Source: Chara braunii
Taxonomy: Eukaryota > Streptophyta > Charophyceae > Charales > Characeae
Direction: 5' to 3'
DNA: 24,066 nucleotides
NCBI GenBank assembly: GCA_003427395.1
Contig: BFEA01000306.1
Location: forward strand, 787,639 to 811,704
Below are positions 8,243-16,940 of the stretch, one piece after another. The position numbers and the translations under genes are program-made. The notes below the pieces were generated by a model. It ran no database searches, had not been told where the DNA came from, and saw only the letters and a list, made by a program, of their open reading frames with translations. Every line of letters begins with the position of its first letter. Position 1 is the first letter of the stretch.

Positions 8243-9518
8243 TGTTATGACCCTGGCCAATTTCGAGATACACATCCACTGGAAAGTACAATGCCATCCA
8301 ATTGCAGAAAGAAATGAATGAACTTGAGAGGAGAGAGAGGAGTAGAAGAAGAAGAAAAAGTAAGAAAGAGGAAGAAGAAGATGTACACCAGCAAAGACAA
8401 TGACAAGGCTCTTCTTCTTCGCCCAACAATCTCCTCCTCCTTATCTCCCCCTTCTCTTATTCATACAAGAAACAATAGTACAATGTTGAATGACTGGTCC
8501 AGAATCAATGTCCGAGTCCCTCTTCTACTGCAGGTATCACCCAAGGTCCACCATAGCCATGGCCGCCTCTCCCACACTTCACTCTCATAGGCCGAGGCTA
8601 TGGCGGACTACTAGGCCTTGCTCAGATGCCCAAAGGACAACACAAAGCAGCTATGGCTGCTCTAGCTCAGGCCGCCATGCCCAACCCTGCCTTGAAGCTT
8701 CTTGGTGCGGCTCTCCCCGGCTGGGGACTCCTTGCTGCAGCGCCCACCAAGGTGATGAAGATGGCTGCCACCATAGCCAAGTAAGTACCCCTGGCGCTCC
8801 TCCCCCTTCCTTCCTCCTTCCTCCTTCTTCCTTCCTCATGTCCTTCTTCTTCCTCCCCAGCAGCGCTGCTCCAGCTTAGCACTGCTCCAGCCAGCGCTCC
8901 ACCAGTGTGTCGCCAAACTTGCACACCGAAAAAGAGGCCGGGTCTTCCGCCCGGCCGGAAGATATAGCGGCCTGCTTTGCCTCTTGGGCGGCGACTTCCA
9001 GGCCGCTGGCCTTCCCAAGCAACCGGTACCTCCTCCTCTTTTGGAGGGAACATCATTGCAGACTCTGATATTGCCCCTACAGGGCCTAGACTCAGACTGG
9101 TACCCGCTAGACCTAGCCTACACTACCGGCCTCTAAAAATGCCACTTTTGTCTTCTTCTGCTCGGCCTCCGGTACCTGCGTATTTACCCCCCTGCCGGGT
9201 GCGGTACCGGCCTACCCGCTACTTGAGTGCTTTTTCCCCGCTGCAACCCTTCGAAGCCACGGCCACAGGTAAGTACCAGCCCTGAGGGCCCAACGAACGA
9301 ACAAGTGCCCTGACGGGCCACACACACACTCATACCAACCAGCACTCAGACAGGCACAGTTACACACACGCAAGCCAACCAGCACTCAGACAGACATGCA
9401 GTCCAGCAAGCACACACACACAGACTTAGCAGGCGGGAACTCAGTAGGGCATTCAGTCTATGAGCAAAACTCAGAAATCAGCTGTGTGTTTCAGTCCATG
9501 TTTGGACGGGTTATCACA
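8243..9518 (-). mobile_element. 3' LTR of element B
   Basis: This 1276-bp LTR starts TGTTATGACC and ends GGTTATCACA on the + strand, so its ends are imperfect inverted repeats. It is the 3' LTR because the PPT lies against its 9518 end on the - strand. It matches 15542-17928 apart from the 1136-bp insertion there plus its 5-bp target duplication, small indels and about 25 substitutions by hand count (roughly 2%). It retains an uninterrupted CCTAG at 9112-9116, the empty site for the solo LTR. A TATA-like CTATATC lies at about 8961-8967 on the - strand. Confidence 0.93.
8557..8879 (+). CDS. Splice-site-flanked ORF antisense in the 3' LTR of element B
   Basis: On the + strand, opposite to the element, a polypyrimidine-type acceptor (CTTCTACTGCAG, ending 8533) opens a segment whose frame 1 is clear from 8557 to 8780. 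It encodes FTLIGRGYGGLLGLAQ, then KAAMAALAQAAMPNPALKLL and GWGLLAAAPTKVMKMAATIA. GTAAGT at 8781 and TCCTCCCCAG ending 8860 bound an 80-bp, extremely C/T-rich intron. After splicing, the frame ends at TAG 8877-8879. Directly upstream, TAG 8554-8556 blocks the frame. A second good donor (CACAG|GTAAGT) lies at 9267. The product is Ala/Leu/Gly-rich and unrecognised. A - strand ORF (8667-9056) is also open across the same DNA, so which strand, if any, is coding is unclear. Confidence 0.3.
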
Positions 9519-9533
9519 CTACCCCCCCCTCAA
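9519..9533 (-). promoter_or_regulatory. Polypurine tract of element B
   Basis: On the - strand TTGAGGGGGGGGTAG directly abuts the LTR start TGTGATAACC. It would prime plus-strand DNA synthesis. Its position at the inner edge of this LTR fixes the LTR as 3' and the element as - strand. Confidence 0.9.
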
Positions 9534-9559
9534 GAGCGAGGTCCCTTCAAGCGAGTAAC

Positions 9560-9795
9560 TCATTCTGAGTCCTCGGCAAATGCATCGTAGGCGAGCAAGG
9601 CAAAGAGATTCCTGGAATACTCTGTCGCAGTGAGCCTTGCTGAGATCTTGGGTGCAGCGTTAGCAGCGATTTGGCGCTCGTAGGCTTTAACAACGCGCAG
9701 TGCGCTGCGTAGCAGTTCCTGTTTGGAGATCCAGTACAGATCGTCTAACAGGTGATACATAAAACGAACCTGGTACTGTCTGTTCCTCCCCTTAC
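9560..9795 (-). pseudogene. Chromodomain-like C-terminus of element B pol
   Basis: The - strand frame beginning near 9795 encodes the end of pol: QVRFMYHLLDDLYWISKQEL, then VVKAYERQIAA, ending DAFAEDSE and TGA at 9562-9560. Aromatic and acidic spacing resembles the tail of element A (YKVRF ... DDRWF ... ELL ... AYER). It is one frame off the upstream integrase, with the shift near 9800. It ends only about 25 nt before the PPT. Confidence 0.65.
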
Positions 9796-11010
9796 CTACA
9801 TGCTGTTTGATTCTATCTCATGCCCGCCCTTGATTGTGCGAGGGATCATATCTTCGCGGTGGTAATTGAATGCCTCGGCATCACGGTGGAGATACAGTTT
9901 AGATGCATAGACCACGGGATATGTGCGCAGGTGAGCTGGCACGTCTACAACGTACGAAAGGCCAAAGTGATCTTCACCAATCACATCCAAAACTTCCCAG
10001 GTCCCATAATAGAGAGGGAGGAGTTTGCGTGAGACTCCCTCTTCTTCTGAGAATTCACACATCTTGACCCACACATGGCTTCCTACCTCAATATCTGACG
10101 GTCTGCGTTTCTTGTTCGCGTGATGGATCATGGCGTGTTGTCGCTTGGTCATAGCTGCAATGGCAACTTTGAGCAAGCGATCATACTTGGCCCTGAAGCC
10201 AGGCCTGCCAGGTGTTAAACCAGCTGGCTGCTCAGGGAATAGGTAAGAGAGCGGATTCCGGATCTGCCAACCGTAATGCAGCTTGTTGGGTGTCATGCCG
10301 GTGGCGGAATGGACGGAGTTGTTCTATAACCCCTTAACGAAATACAGCTCTTCATCCCATGTTTCCTGATCCGGGATAATCAAAGCGCGAAGTAGTTGGA
10401 ACACAGTCTGGTTAATCTCCTCAGACAAACCGTTGGCTTCGGGGTGTCGGCCAGATGCCATGCACAGTTTGATTCCTAGGTGAGACGTGAAATCCTTCCA
10501 TTCAGTGCTAATGAAACGCGGATCCCGATCGCTCACAAGAGTCTTCAGGGTTCCGAATTGCAACAGGTATTTCTGTTGGAATTTGCGAATCACTAGATCT
10601 GTTGGGGCGTGGGGCGGCATAGGGATCAGATTAAGAAATTTTGAAAATGGGTCAACAATCACCATGACTTGTGAATACCCGTTTTTGCTTACCTTACCCA
10701 TGTCAATGGAGACAGACTCCCCGGGACCATCAGGAATGGGTAGGGGTGTGAGTAGCCCCATGGGCTTTTGTCTGCATGGTTTGATCCGTTGACAGACTTG
10801 ACATATCAGCCACAAACTTCTCAGCAGTCCCCTTCATGCCAGGCCAATCAAACTGTCTCAGCAAATTAGCGTACGTTTTTGCCATGCCGAAGTGCCCGCT
10901 CCGGCCATGAGCCAAATCCAGAAAGTGTGTGCGGAGAGGCTCATGGTTGGGCACACACAAACGGTCATGGTTCCCATAGCGACGAAAAATCAGTCCTCTA
11001 TACTCGTGGA
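9796..11010 (-). pseudogene. Integrase of element B, frameshifted
   Basis: The zinc-binding domain begins HGRSGHFGMAKTYANLL with WPGMKG (about 10920-10840). A frameshift near 10815 separates its His pair from CQVCQRIKP, the Cys pair. The DDE core is in one frame from 10815: SIDMG (Asp), VSDRDPRF (Asp), then SEEIN with Glu 36 positions after the second Asp, so all three catalytic residues are kept. TAG at 10326-10324 interrupts just before NNSVHSATGMTPNKL. The same frame continues to 9796 with the C-terminal part VGSHVWVKMCEF and YPVVYASKL. Unlike element A, the catalytic triad survives; the protein is still split by a stop and shifts. Confidence 0.88.
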
Positions 11011-11321
11011 AATCAGGCTGACTACTAGAATCAGCCCGCAGCCGCTCAAGGATGGAACTAAGTTTCGGATCCTTGGCTGTCTGCTCTACGAGCTCCTCGT
11101 TCAGTTTCTTCCGGAGGTCGTAGGATTTCACAAGGCAAGTCATGTACTCAGGGTGGCGAGACAATGCATCAGCGACTCGATTATAACAACCCTTTTTGTG
11201 TCTTAATTCAAAATCGAAGATGTCAATCTCATGCAACCAGCGAAGCAAGGTAGGGGACAGGGTACTTCAAGGTCTAGTGATTTGAGAAGACTTTGAAGTG
11301 GCGTCCCAAAAGATAATGTTT
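11011..11321 (-). pseudogene. RNase H end and connector of element B pol
   Basis: After TGA at 11324-11322 (relatives have Trp in ALDHWKHYL), the RT frame continues KHYLLGRHFKVFSNH, where SDHE of RNase H has become SNH followed by TAG (11276-11274). A frameshift near 11260 moves to the frame that reads MLRWLHEIDIFDFELRHKKG, then VADALSRHPEY. The RNase H catalytic Asp is therefore Asn here, and the module is split in two. Confidence 0.8.
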
Positions 11322-12515
11322 TCAGTGATCCAACGCCATACGCAAAGCATAGAGCTCGCGCATGTAGGTGGAAGTGGCTACCTTTACGTTGGCCATCCGT
11401 TTGCTGTAGTACTCGAGTGGCCGCAGGCCATCGCCGTCATCTTGTTGCAACACTGCACCGATTCCATACTGACTTGCATCCGTAGTAACTACGAATGTCA
11501 GTTTGGGATATGCAATGCAGAGTACTGGGTAACTTACCACTTCCTTGAGAGCTCGAAAAGCTTCCGTACACGCGGCATCCCAGGAATAAGGCACATTTTT
11601 ACTGGTTAGTCGCGACAATGGACGAGCAATGATGGAGAAACGGGGTACAAACTTCCGATAATACGACGCGAGACCAAGGAAAGAACGCAATTCGAGAATG
11701 TTTGCAGGCTGAGGCCAGTCGCGTATGACCTCAATCTTGGTTGCCTCAGGCTCTAGGCCTGCAGCAGACAATCGGTGCCCAAGGTAGATGACGCTATCCT
11801 TCCCAAACTCAAATTTCTCCAAGTTGAGATGGAGTTCCGTCTTCTTGAGAATAGCGAGCACCTCCTCAAGATGCTTGAGGTGTTCCTCCATGGACTTGCT
11901 GAAGATCATAATATCATCCAGGTACACTACCACAAACCGGCCAATCTGTTCGCGGAGGACATTGTCCATGAGGCTTTGGAAAGTGGTTGGTGCGTTCGTG
12001 AGACCGAAGGGCATTACGGTGAACTCATAAAGCCCGTCGGGTGTTTTGAACGCAGCCTTGTGCTGGTCCGCAGGATCGACTTCAATCTGGTGGTAGCCAG
12101 ACTTGAGATCGATCTTGGAGAAGACCTTGCACCCACCTGTGGCATCAAGCAAGCCATCTATGCGAGGCAATGGATAAGCATTCTTTCTTGTGATGCGGTT
12201 TAGACCGCGATAGTCAATACATATGCGGAGTTTGCCTCCTTTCTTTGGCACAAACAACACAGGAGGACCAAATTCAGATTCACTAGGTTTGATCCACCCT
12301 TTGTCAATCATCTCATCGATCTCGCCGGGTCCCATACGGTACACGCAGCCCTTTGGAGGAACAACACCCTCGACCAACTCGATGGTGTGTCGAACCGATC
12401 ACGTGGGGACTCCACGTGGCTCGGCCAGGACTTCCGGAAACCGATCGAGGAGAGTTTGGATGTCTGATGGGACTGGTGGGGGTGGGGGATCAGCAAAGGG
12501 ATCACCAAGATCCGG
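11322..12515 (-). pseudogene. Reverse transcriptase and RNase H start of element B
   Basis: A 351-codon open frame (12377-11322) carries the complete RT palm: [58 protein letters not shown] and the intact active site VVVYLDDIMIFSKS. The connection (LRSFLGLASYYRKF) and the start of RNase H (VVTTDASQYGIG, MRELYAL) follow. About ten residues appear missing, in frame, between GEIDE and MIDKGW. Upstream, the same frame reads DLGDPFADPPPPP, then TLLDRFPEVLAEP, with TGA at 12401-12399. This is the normal linker before RT, directly after the gag remnant. The best-preserved domain in the window. Confidence 0.92.
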
Positions 12516-14155
12516 TCACAAGTCAGCGTATGCAATGTAGTCCCTGCCCAGGCGATTGGTGAAGTTAGTTGGAACCGCGCCCTTAACCACATCTAAGCAA
12601 GATTGAGCAAACAATTCGAAACCAGGAGTAGCGAACATCTTGCTAAGATAGGTTTGCGGGCTTTTTATGGAGCCTGTCCACTTGCTGCGCTTGACTTTGT
12701 CAATTTGGATTCTTGCTCTAGCCGCAGCATGTGAATCCTGGTATTGTGAGATAAGGAGATCCTCGAGGGAGGCAACCAGGGTGGTCTTAAGCCATTTGGC
12801 TAGTGCAGTCTTTTGGAACCCAGCCCGCGTTGCTTGGACTTCTAGGAAGCCCCATACGACCGACTCGACATTCATTCCCATGATCACCGCCTGCCCAGGC
12901 GATTGGCGAAGTTAGTTGGAACCGCGCCCTTAACCACATCTAAGCAAGATTGAGCAGACAATTCGAAACCAGGAGTAGCGAACATCTTGCTAAGATAGGT
13001 TTGCGCGCTTCTTATGGAGCCTGTCCACTTGCTGCGCTTGACTTTGTCAAGTTGGATTCTTGCTCTAGCCGCAGCATGCGGATCCTGGTATTGTGAGATA
13101 AGGAGATCCTCGAGGGAGGCAACCAGGGTGGTCTTAAGCCATTTGGCTAGTGCAGTCTTTTGGAACCCAGCCCTCGTTGCTTCGACTTCTAGGAAGCCCC
13201 GTACGACCGGCTCGACATTCATTCCCATGATCACCGCCTGGGTCTCAGTTTGAGTCCCCAAAATCTCAAAGTAGGCCCTCATGGAGTCGATCCAGGACTC
13301 TATGTCTTCCTTGCCGTCGTACTTAGACGGTATCTGTACCGCTTTTCGGTCCACATAGGGACCAGCGTGGCTGGGACCAGCAGCAGTTGGTTCCGGTCTT
13401 GGGGCTGCAGCAGTTGCAAAAGTTCCCGCCTCATTGCTTGTTACAGCAACAGCGGAATCTGCACCTGCTGCAGGTCCCGAGGGGGTTGCCATCACACTCG
13501 AAGAAGGAGTAGAAGAAGATACTGTAAGAGGGGCAAAGGTAGTTTTGATTGCAGCTTCAGATCCAGGGGGTGGAGGAAGAGGATTGGCCACTTGGGCTTC
13601 TCGCAGGTCAGCCACCTCCTTTGTTAATTCATGGTACTTGCGGGTCATATCAGTCAGACCATCTTGAAGTGTATACAGCTTAGCAAAGACTTCCGCGATC
13701 TGAGTGGTATGGTCCTCAAGATTCCTAACTTGAACAAAGGCCGTGAGTATGGATTGCAACTGTTCCCCACACTGCTCTTTAGTCAGTGAGGGGTCAGACT
13801 CTAGGACGGCCACTTGCCTTTTCAACAGGGTCTCTTTCCTCTCCTTCTCTGACTCCTGTTCCTTTTTGATTGCACTGTCTAAGAGTGCTTGCAGATAAGG
13901 TTTCTCATCATCATTGGCTGCATCTTCTAACAACGCCCGCCATTGCAATGAAGTTAGCTGGGCCATTTTCGGACTGTCAGTATGGACAGGTGGGTCAGAG
14001 AGTCGCCAGTCAGCAAAAGAATCAACCAGACTCTCAAGAGGTTCACTCCCTTTTTTCCCAGTCCTTGCCCACCTCAGACGATCACTTTCCCTCTCTCCCT
14101 GTACTCTCTCCCTCCTCTCTCTCTCTTCTTTCAAGTTGCGAGTCTCCACGAGCAT
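12516..14155 (-). pseudogene. gag: gag of element B with internal tandem duplication; zinc knuckle and protease missing
   Basis: Gag opens at ATG 14155 (MLVETRNLKEERERRERV) with a highly charged N-terminus. A coiled-coil-like middle follows (residues 60-200), then a Pro/Ser/Ala-rich linker and the gag core: KYDGKEDIESWIDSMRAYFE, ALAKWLKTTL, LSKMFATPGFEL. The frame ends at TGA 12886-12884 because a 347-bp duplication (12547-13240) shifts it. The second copy of the core is open from 12887 in another frame and runs to TGA 12518-12516 (NRLGRDYIAYADL). The next codons are already the pre-RT linker. There is no CCHC knuckle and no D[ST]G protease anywhere between, so several hundred expected codons are absent. 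It has Gag core sequence but could not self-process. Confidence 0.88.
12547..13240 (-). repeat. 347-bp tandem duplication in gag B
   Basis: Segment 12547-12893 repeats as 12894-13240 at a constant offset of 347. I count about 11 substitutions and no indels (about 3%). The junction GCAGG/CGGTGATC shows CAGG microhomology with both parent ends. 347 is not a multiple of 3, so reading switches frame at the join. Confidence 0.95.
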
Positions 14156-14902
14156 CGAAAATGAACTCAGAAAAACAGACTGGAAAGCTCAGAGAAGAGA
14201 AGGTAGAACTCCTAGTCGGAGCGGCATTTCATTTGGAAGTAGAGAGCAGCAGAAGAAACAAACAATCTCAATGAGAGGTTTGATCCAGTGACCCTGTCTG
14301 ATCAGACTGCATACGAGGTCCTCTTGAGTCCAGTCTGACCAGCTCTGTGTCCGTACAGCAAATCAGACAACGAGTAACTAAATGCAACAATGGAGAATTG
14401 AGTGGTGTACAGGGTGCGAGTCACGCCACGGACAGTGCAATCAGAATACATGCGAAACGCCTCAGCCAAAATCCCCCCGGCAGTGGGTGTCCTAATCCAA
14501 GAAGAATGAACTCGTATCCCAGCCAAGACGACAAAAGGTCAATGCCTAACCGATTTGGGCCCAGAGGCTCTCCTTGTTTGGGCCCGGTCCCGCTGGGTCC
14601 CAAGGGTCCCACGTAGGTCTCAACCAGGTCCCAACCAAAAGGAGTTCCACCTGAACTTAGTTCAGTCTCTACTGCACTGAAAAACGAAATTTCAACTTCT
14701 GGCAGAACGTACAGACTACAAGCGTTCAGTGATGAAAAGACAAAGCACCGTAGAAAGACTCGGCATGTATGTCAAGATACTTCATTTTCCATCCATCAGG
14801 TGAGTAGGTAGATCACATGCATTCAGTCACACAATCAAGACCACAGAGGAGTAGGAAAAGAAACCCAGAGTACCCCAGCAGGTCAATCAATACCATACAC
14901 AC

Positions 14903-15025
14903 ATACATGGGCATCCCGTAGGTGCACGACACTTACCTGAGTGGCCTTGAGCTTCGAGATGAANATACATGGGCATCCCGTAGGTGCACGACACTTACCT
15001 GAGTGGCCTTGAGCTTCGAGATGAA
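14903..15025. repeat. Exact 61-bp repeat flanking a single N (likely assembly artefact)
   Basis: 14903-14963 and 14965-15025 are identical by eye and separated only by N at 14964. Identical units meeting at an ambiguous base suggest two contig ends laid side by side without merging rather than a real duplication. Confidence 0.8.
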
Positions 15026-15356
15026 GAGAACTCACCCCCCTTCTCATGTGGTCCTCCTGACCCCTCTAACGCTACCCCTACACTAATGTCCTATCTCCTA
15101 GGAGGGTCCGACTCCAACACCCAAGTGCAACGCCGGATCCCCTGTCGATGCTGAAGATCAAAGTAGCAACTTGCAGTCCGTTGATGCAGAATGGCCGCTG
15201 GCCCTCAAGCTCGCCTACTTGAGGGCAGCCCTTAAGTTGCCAAGAGTCTCCCTTGAATCAGATTCCAGGTGCGAGTGTCTCTCACTGTCGCCTCTCTCAA
15301 ATCGCCGCATGAAGTCTCCTCGAAATGTCTCGCCACCCTAATCTCACTTTCAAGCA

Positions 15357-15399
15357 ACCTGGTTAGGTTTTGTGTTGACCCCACATGACCTAACCAGGT
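15357..15399 (-). promoter_or_regulatory. Leader stem-loop 1: perfect 12-bp inverted repeat
   Basis: ACCTGGTTAGGT (15357-15368) and ACCTAACCAGGT (15388-15399) are exact reverse complements around a 19-nt loop. In the element RNA this is the third hairpin after the PBS. Confidence 0.8.
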
Positions 15400-15400
15400 G

Positions 15401-15429
15401 GGGGCAGCTTCCCTTAGCCACGCTGCCCC
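15401..15429 (-). promoter_or_regulatory. Leader stem-loop 2: perfect 8-bp inverted repeat
   Basis: GGGGCAGC (15401-15408) pairs with GCTGCCCC (15422-15429) around a 13-nt loop. It directly abuts stem-loop 1. Confidence 0.75.
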
Positions 15430-15446
15430 ACTTCCCTCAACCAGCC

Positions 15447-15490
15447 AACCCTAACCCTAAGTGTTGCCCTCAACCACTTAGGTTAGGGTT
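15447..15490 (-). promoter_or_regulatory. Leader stem-loop 3: 17/16-nt stem of telomere-like repeats
   Basis: AACCCTAACCCTAAGTG (15447-15463) pairs with CACTTAGGTTAGGGTT (15475-15490) with one bulge, around an 11-nt loop. It lies about 40 nt from the PBS, so it is the first hairpin in the element RNA. Confidence 0.8.
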
Positions 15491-15529
15491 AGGGCAGCAA
15501 AGTCAACTCTCACCAGCAAGTAGAATCCA

Positions 15530-15541
15530 CTCTGATACCAA
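15530..15541 (-). promoter_or_regulatory. Primer-binding site of element B (tRNA-iMet)
   Basis: On the - strand TTGGTATCAGAG follows directly after the LTR end CATAACA. It complements the ...CTCTGATACCA 3' end of plant initiator tRNA-Met (family knowledge). It fixes the adjacent LTR as 5'. Confidence 0.92.
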
Positions 15542-15856
15542 TGTTATGACCCTGGCCAATTTCGAGATACACATCAACTGGAAAGTACAATGCCATCCAA
15601 TTGCAGAAAGAAATGAATGAACTTGAGAGGAGAGAGAGGAGTAGAAGAAGAAGAAGGAAGTAAGAAAGAAGAAGAAGAAGATGTACACCAGCAAAGACAA
15701 TGACAAGACTCTTCTTCTTCGCCCAACAATNTCCTCCTCCTTATCTCCCCCTTCTCTTATTCATACAAGAAATAACAGTACAATGTTGAATGAATGGTCC
15801 AGAATCAATGTCTGAGTCCCTCTTCTACTGCAGGTATCACCCAAGGTCCACCATAG

Positions 15857-16158
15857 CCATGGCCGCCTCTCGCACACTTCACTCTGATAGGCCGAGGCTA
15901 TGGCGGACTACTAGGCCTTGCTCAGATGCCCAAAGGACAACACAAAGCAGCTATGGATGCTCTAGCTCAGGCCACCATGCCCAACCCTGCCTTGAAGCTT
16001 TTTGGTGCGGCTCTCCCCGGCTGGGGACTCCTTGCTGCAGCGCCCACCAAGGTGATGAAGATGGCTGCCACCATAGCCAAGTAAGTACCCCTGGCGCTCC
16101 TCCCCCTTCCTTCCTCATATCCTTCTCCTTCCTCCCCAGCAGCGCTGCTCCAGCTTAG
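15857..16158 (+). CDS. Second copy of the antisense splice-flanked ORF (5' LTR of B)
   Basis: This is the same arrangement as in the 3' LTR. The frame is open 15857-16080, GTAAGT starts at 16081, a C/T-rich intron of 59 bp ends CCCCAG at 16139, and the spliced frame ends TAG 16156-16158. The intron is 21 bp shorter than in the other LTR but both splice signals are kept. Within the frame I see four replacement changes (Pro/Ala, Ala/Asp, Ala/Thr, Leu/Phe) and one silent change, which does not argue for protein-level constraint. The upstream TAG (15854-15856) is also shared. Confidence 0.28.
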
Positions 16159-16390
16159 CGCTGCTTCAGCCAGCGCTCCACCAGTGTGTCGCCAAACTTG
16201 CACACCGAAAAAGAGGCCGGGTCTTCCGCCCGTCCGGAAGATATAGCGGCCTGCTTTGCCTCTTGGGCGGCGACTTCCAGGCCGCTGGCCTTCCCAAGCA
16301 ACCGGTACCTCCTCCTCTTTTGGAGGGAACATCATTGCAGACTCTGATATTGCCCCTACAGGGCCTAGACTCAGACTGGTACCCGCTAGA

Positions 16391-16395
16391 CCTAG
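16391..16395. repeat. Target-site duplication CCTAG, left copy
   Basis: CCTAG abuts the solo LTR start. It matches 17532-17536 and the single CCTAG at 9112-9116 in the uninterrupted LTR. Confidence 0.93.
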
Positions 16396-16418
16396 TGTGG
16401 CATACTGCGTAGCCACAT

Positions 16419-16606
16419 GGGCCCTGCAGGGCCCGTCCCGGACATTCAGCCTAAAAGCCTAAAACTTGGGGCTTACAGGCCCCGTTCGTTTCAGCCTGAA
16501 AGCTGAAAAACGAGGGCTTGCAGGCCCTACCCCGTTTCAGCCTATTTCTGGGTCTTTTCAGACCCAGAGTTTTCAGCCGGAAACGGAGGGCCATTTTCAG
16601 GCCCTC
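16419..16606 (+). repeat. Array of five short GC-rich hairpins in the solo LTR
   Basis: Perfect stems lie at 16419-16434 (GGGCCCTGCAGGGCCC, fully palindromic), 16468-16483 (GGGGC/GCCCC), 16513-16528 (AGGGC/GCCCT), 16548-16567 (CTGGGTC/GACCCAG) and 16586-16606 (GAGGGCC/GGCCCTC). The last four loops are T-rich and contain TTACAG, TTGCAG, TTTTCA and ATTTTCA. Confidence 0.85.
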
Positions 16607-16842
16607 GTTGTTTCGACCTGCCCCTAAGACTCAGGCACGTAAACAGGGATGCGGAAAAGGCCAGAAATAGCCTGTTTCTCACGAGTTTGAGCAGGAGCTG
16701 CAGCTGCAGCCCCTGCCTCCCTTCGGCAGGCTCAGGAGGCACACCCGGTAGTACATAGGAAGTTCCCATGCACTTCAAGGGTAGGTAGTGTCAGTAGGCA
16801 CGGGTAGCCTTCAGGATTTCGCCCGCAACACTCAGGAGGAGC

Positions 16843-16940
16843 GCTGCTGTAGTCTTCAGCGCTAGGTGTGATTTAGCGCTAGCTGTAGTCTTCGGCGCTG
16901 GGCGCCATAGCTGTTGCTGTAGTCTTCAGCGCTGGGCGCT
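16843..16940 (+). repeat. Three tandem repeats, about 36-bp period, in the solo LTR
   Basis: GCTGTAGTCTTCAGCGCT, with one A/G variant, occurs three times at roughly 36-bp spacing (about 16846, 16881, 16917). Each copy carries the palindrome AGCGCT or its variant GGCGCT. This layout resembles LTR enhancer repeats. Confidence 0.75.

Larger units (their letters stand above)
14156..15529 (-). other. 5' leader of element B
   Basis: This 1.37-kb stretch lies between PBS and gag on the - strand. No convincing ORF: the - strand frames at 14302-14526 and 14421-14612 have no recognisable domain. Three consecutive stem-loops occur near the PBS (15357-15490). A 61-bp exact repeat around an N (14903-15025) probably reflects assembly. 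14540-14640 holds short palindromes rich in GGGCCC and GGGTCCC. Confidence 0.7.

Noticed and set aside
9820-12562. + strand ORFs over element B pol
   Set aside because: They lie opposite well-identified RT and integrase frames and have no domains of their own.
15447-15490. Interstitial telomere
   Set aside because: Only about two units per side, arranged as inverted arms inside a retrotransposon leader; no array.
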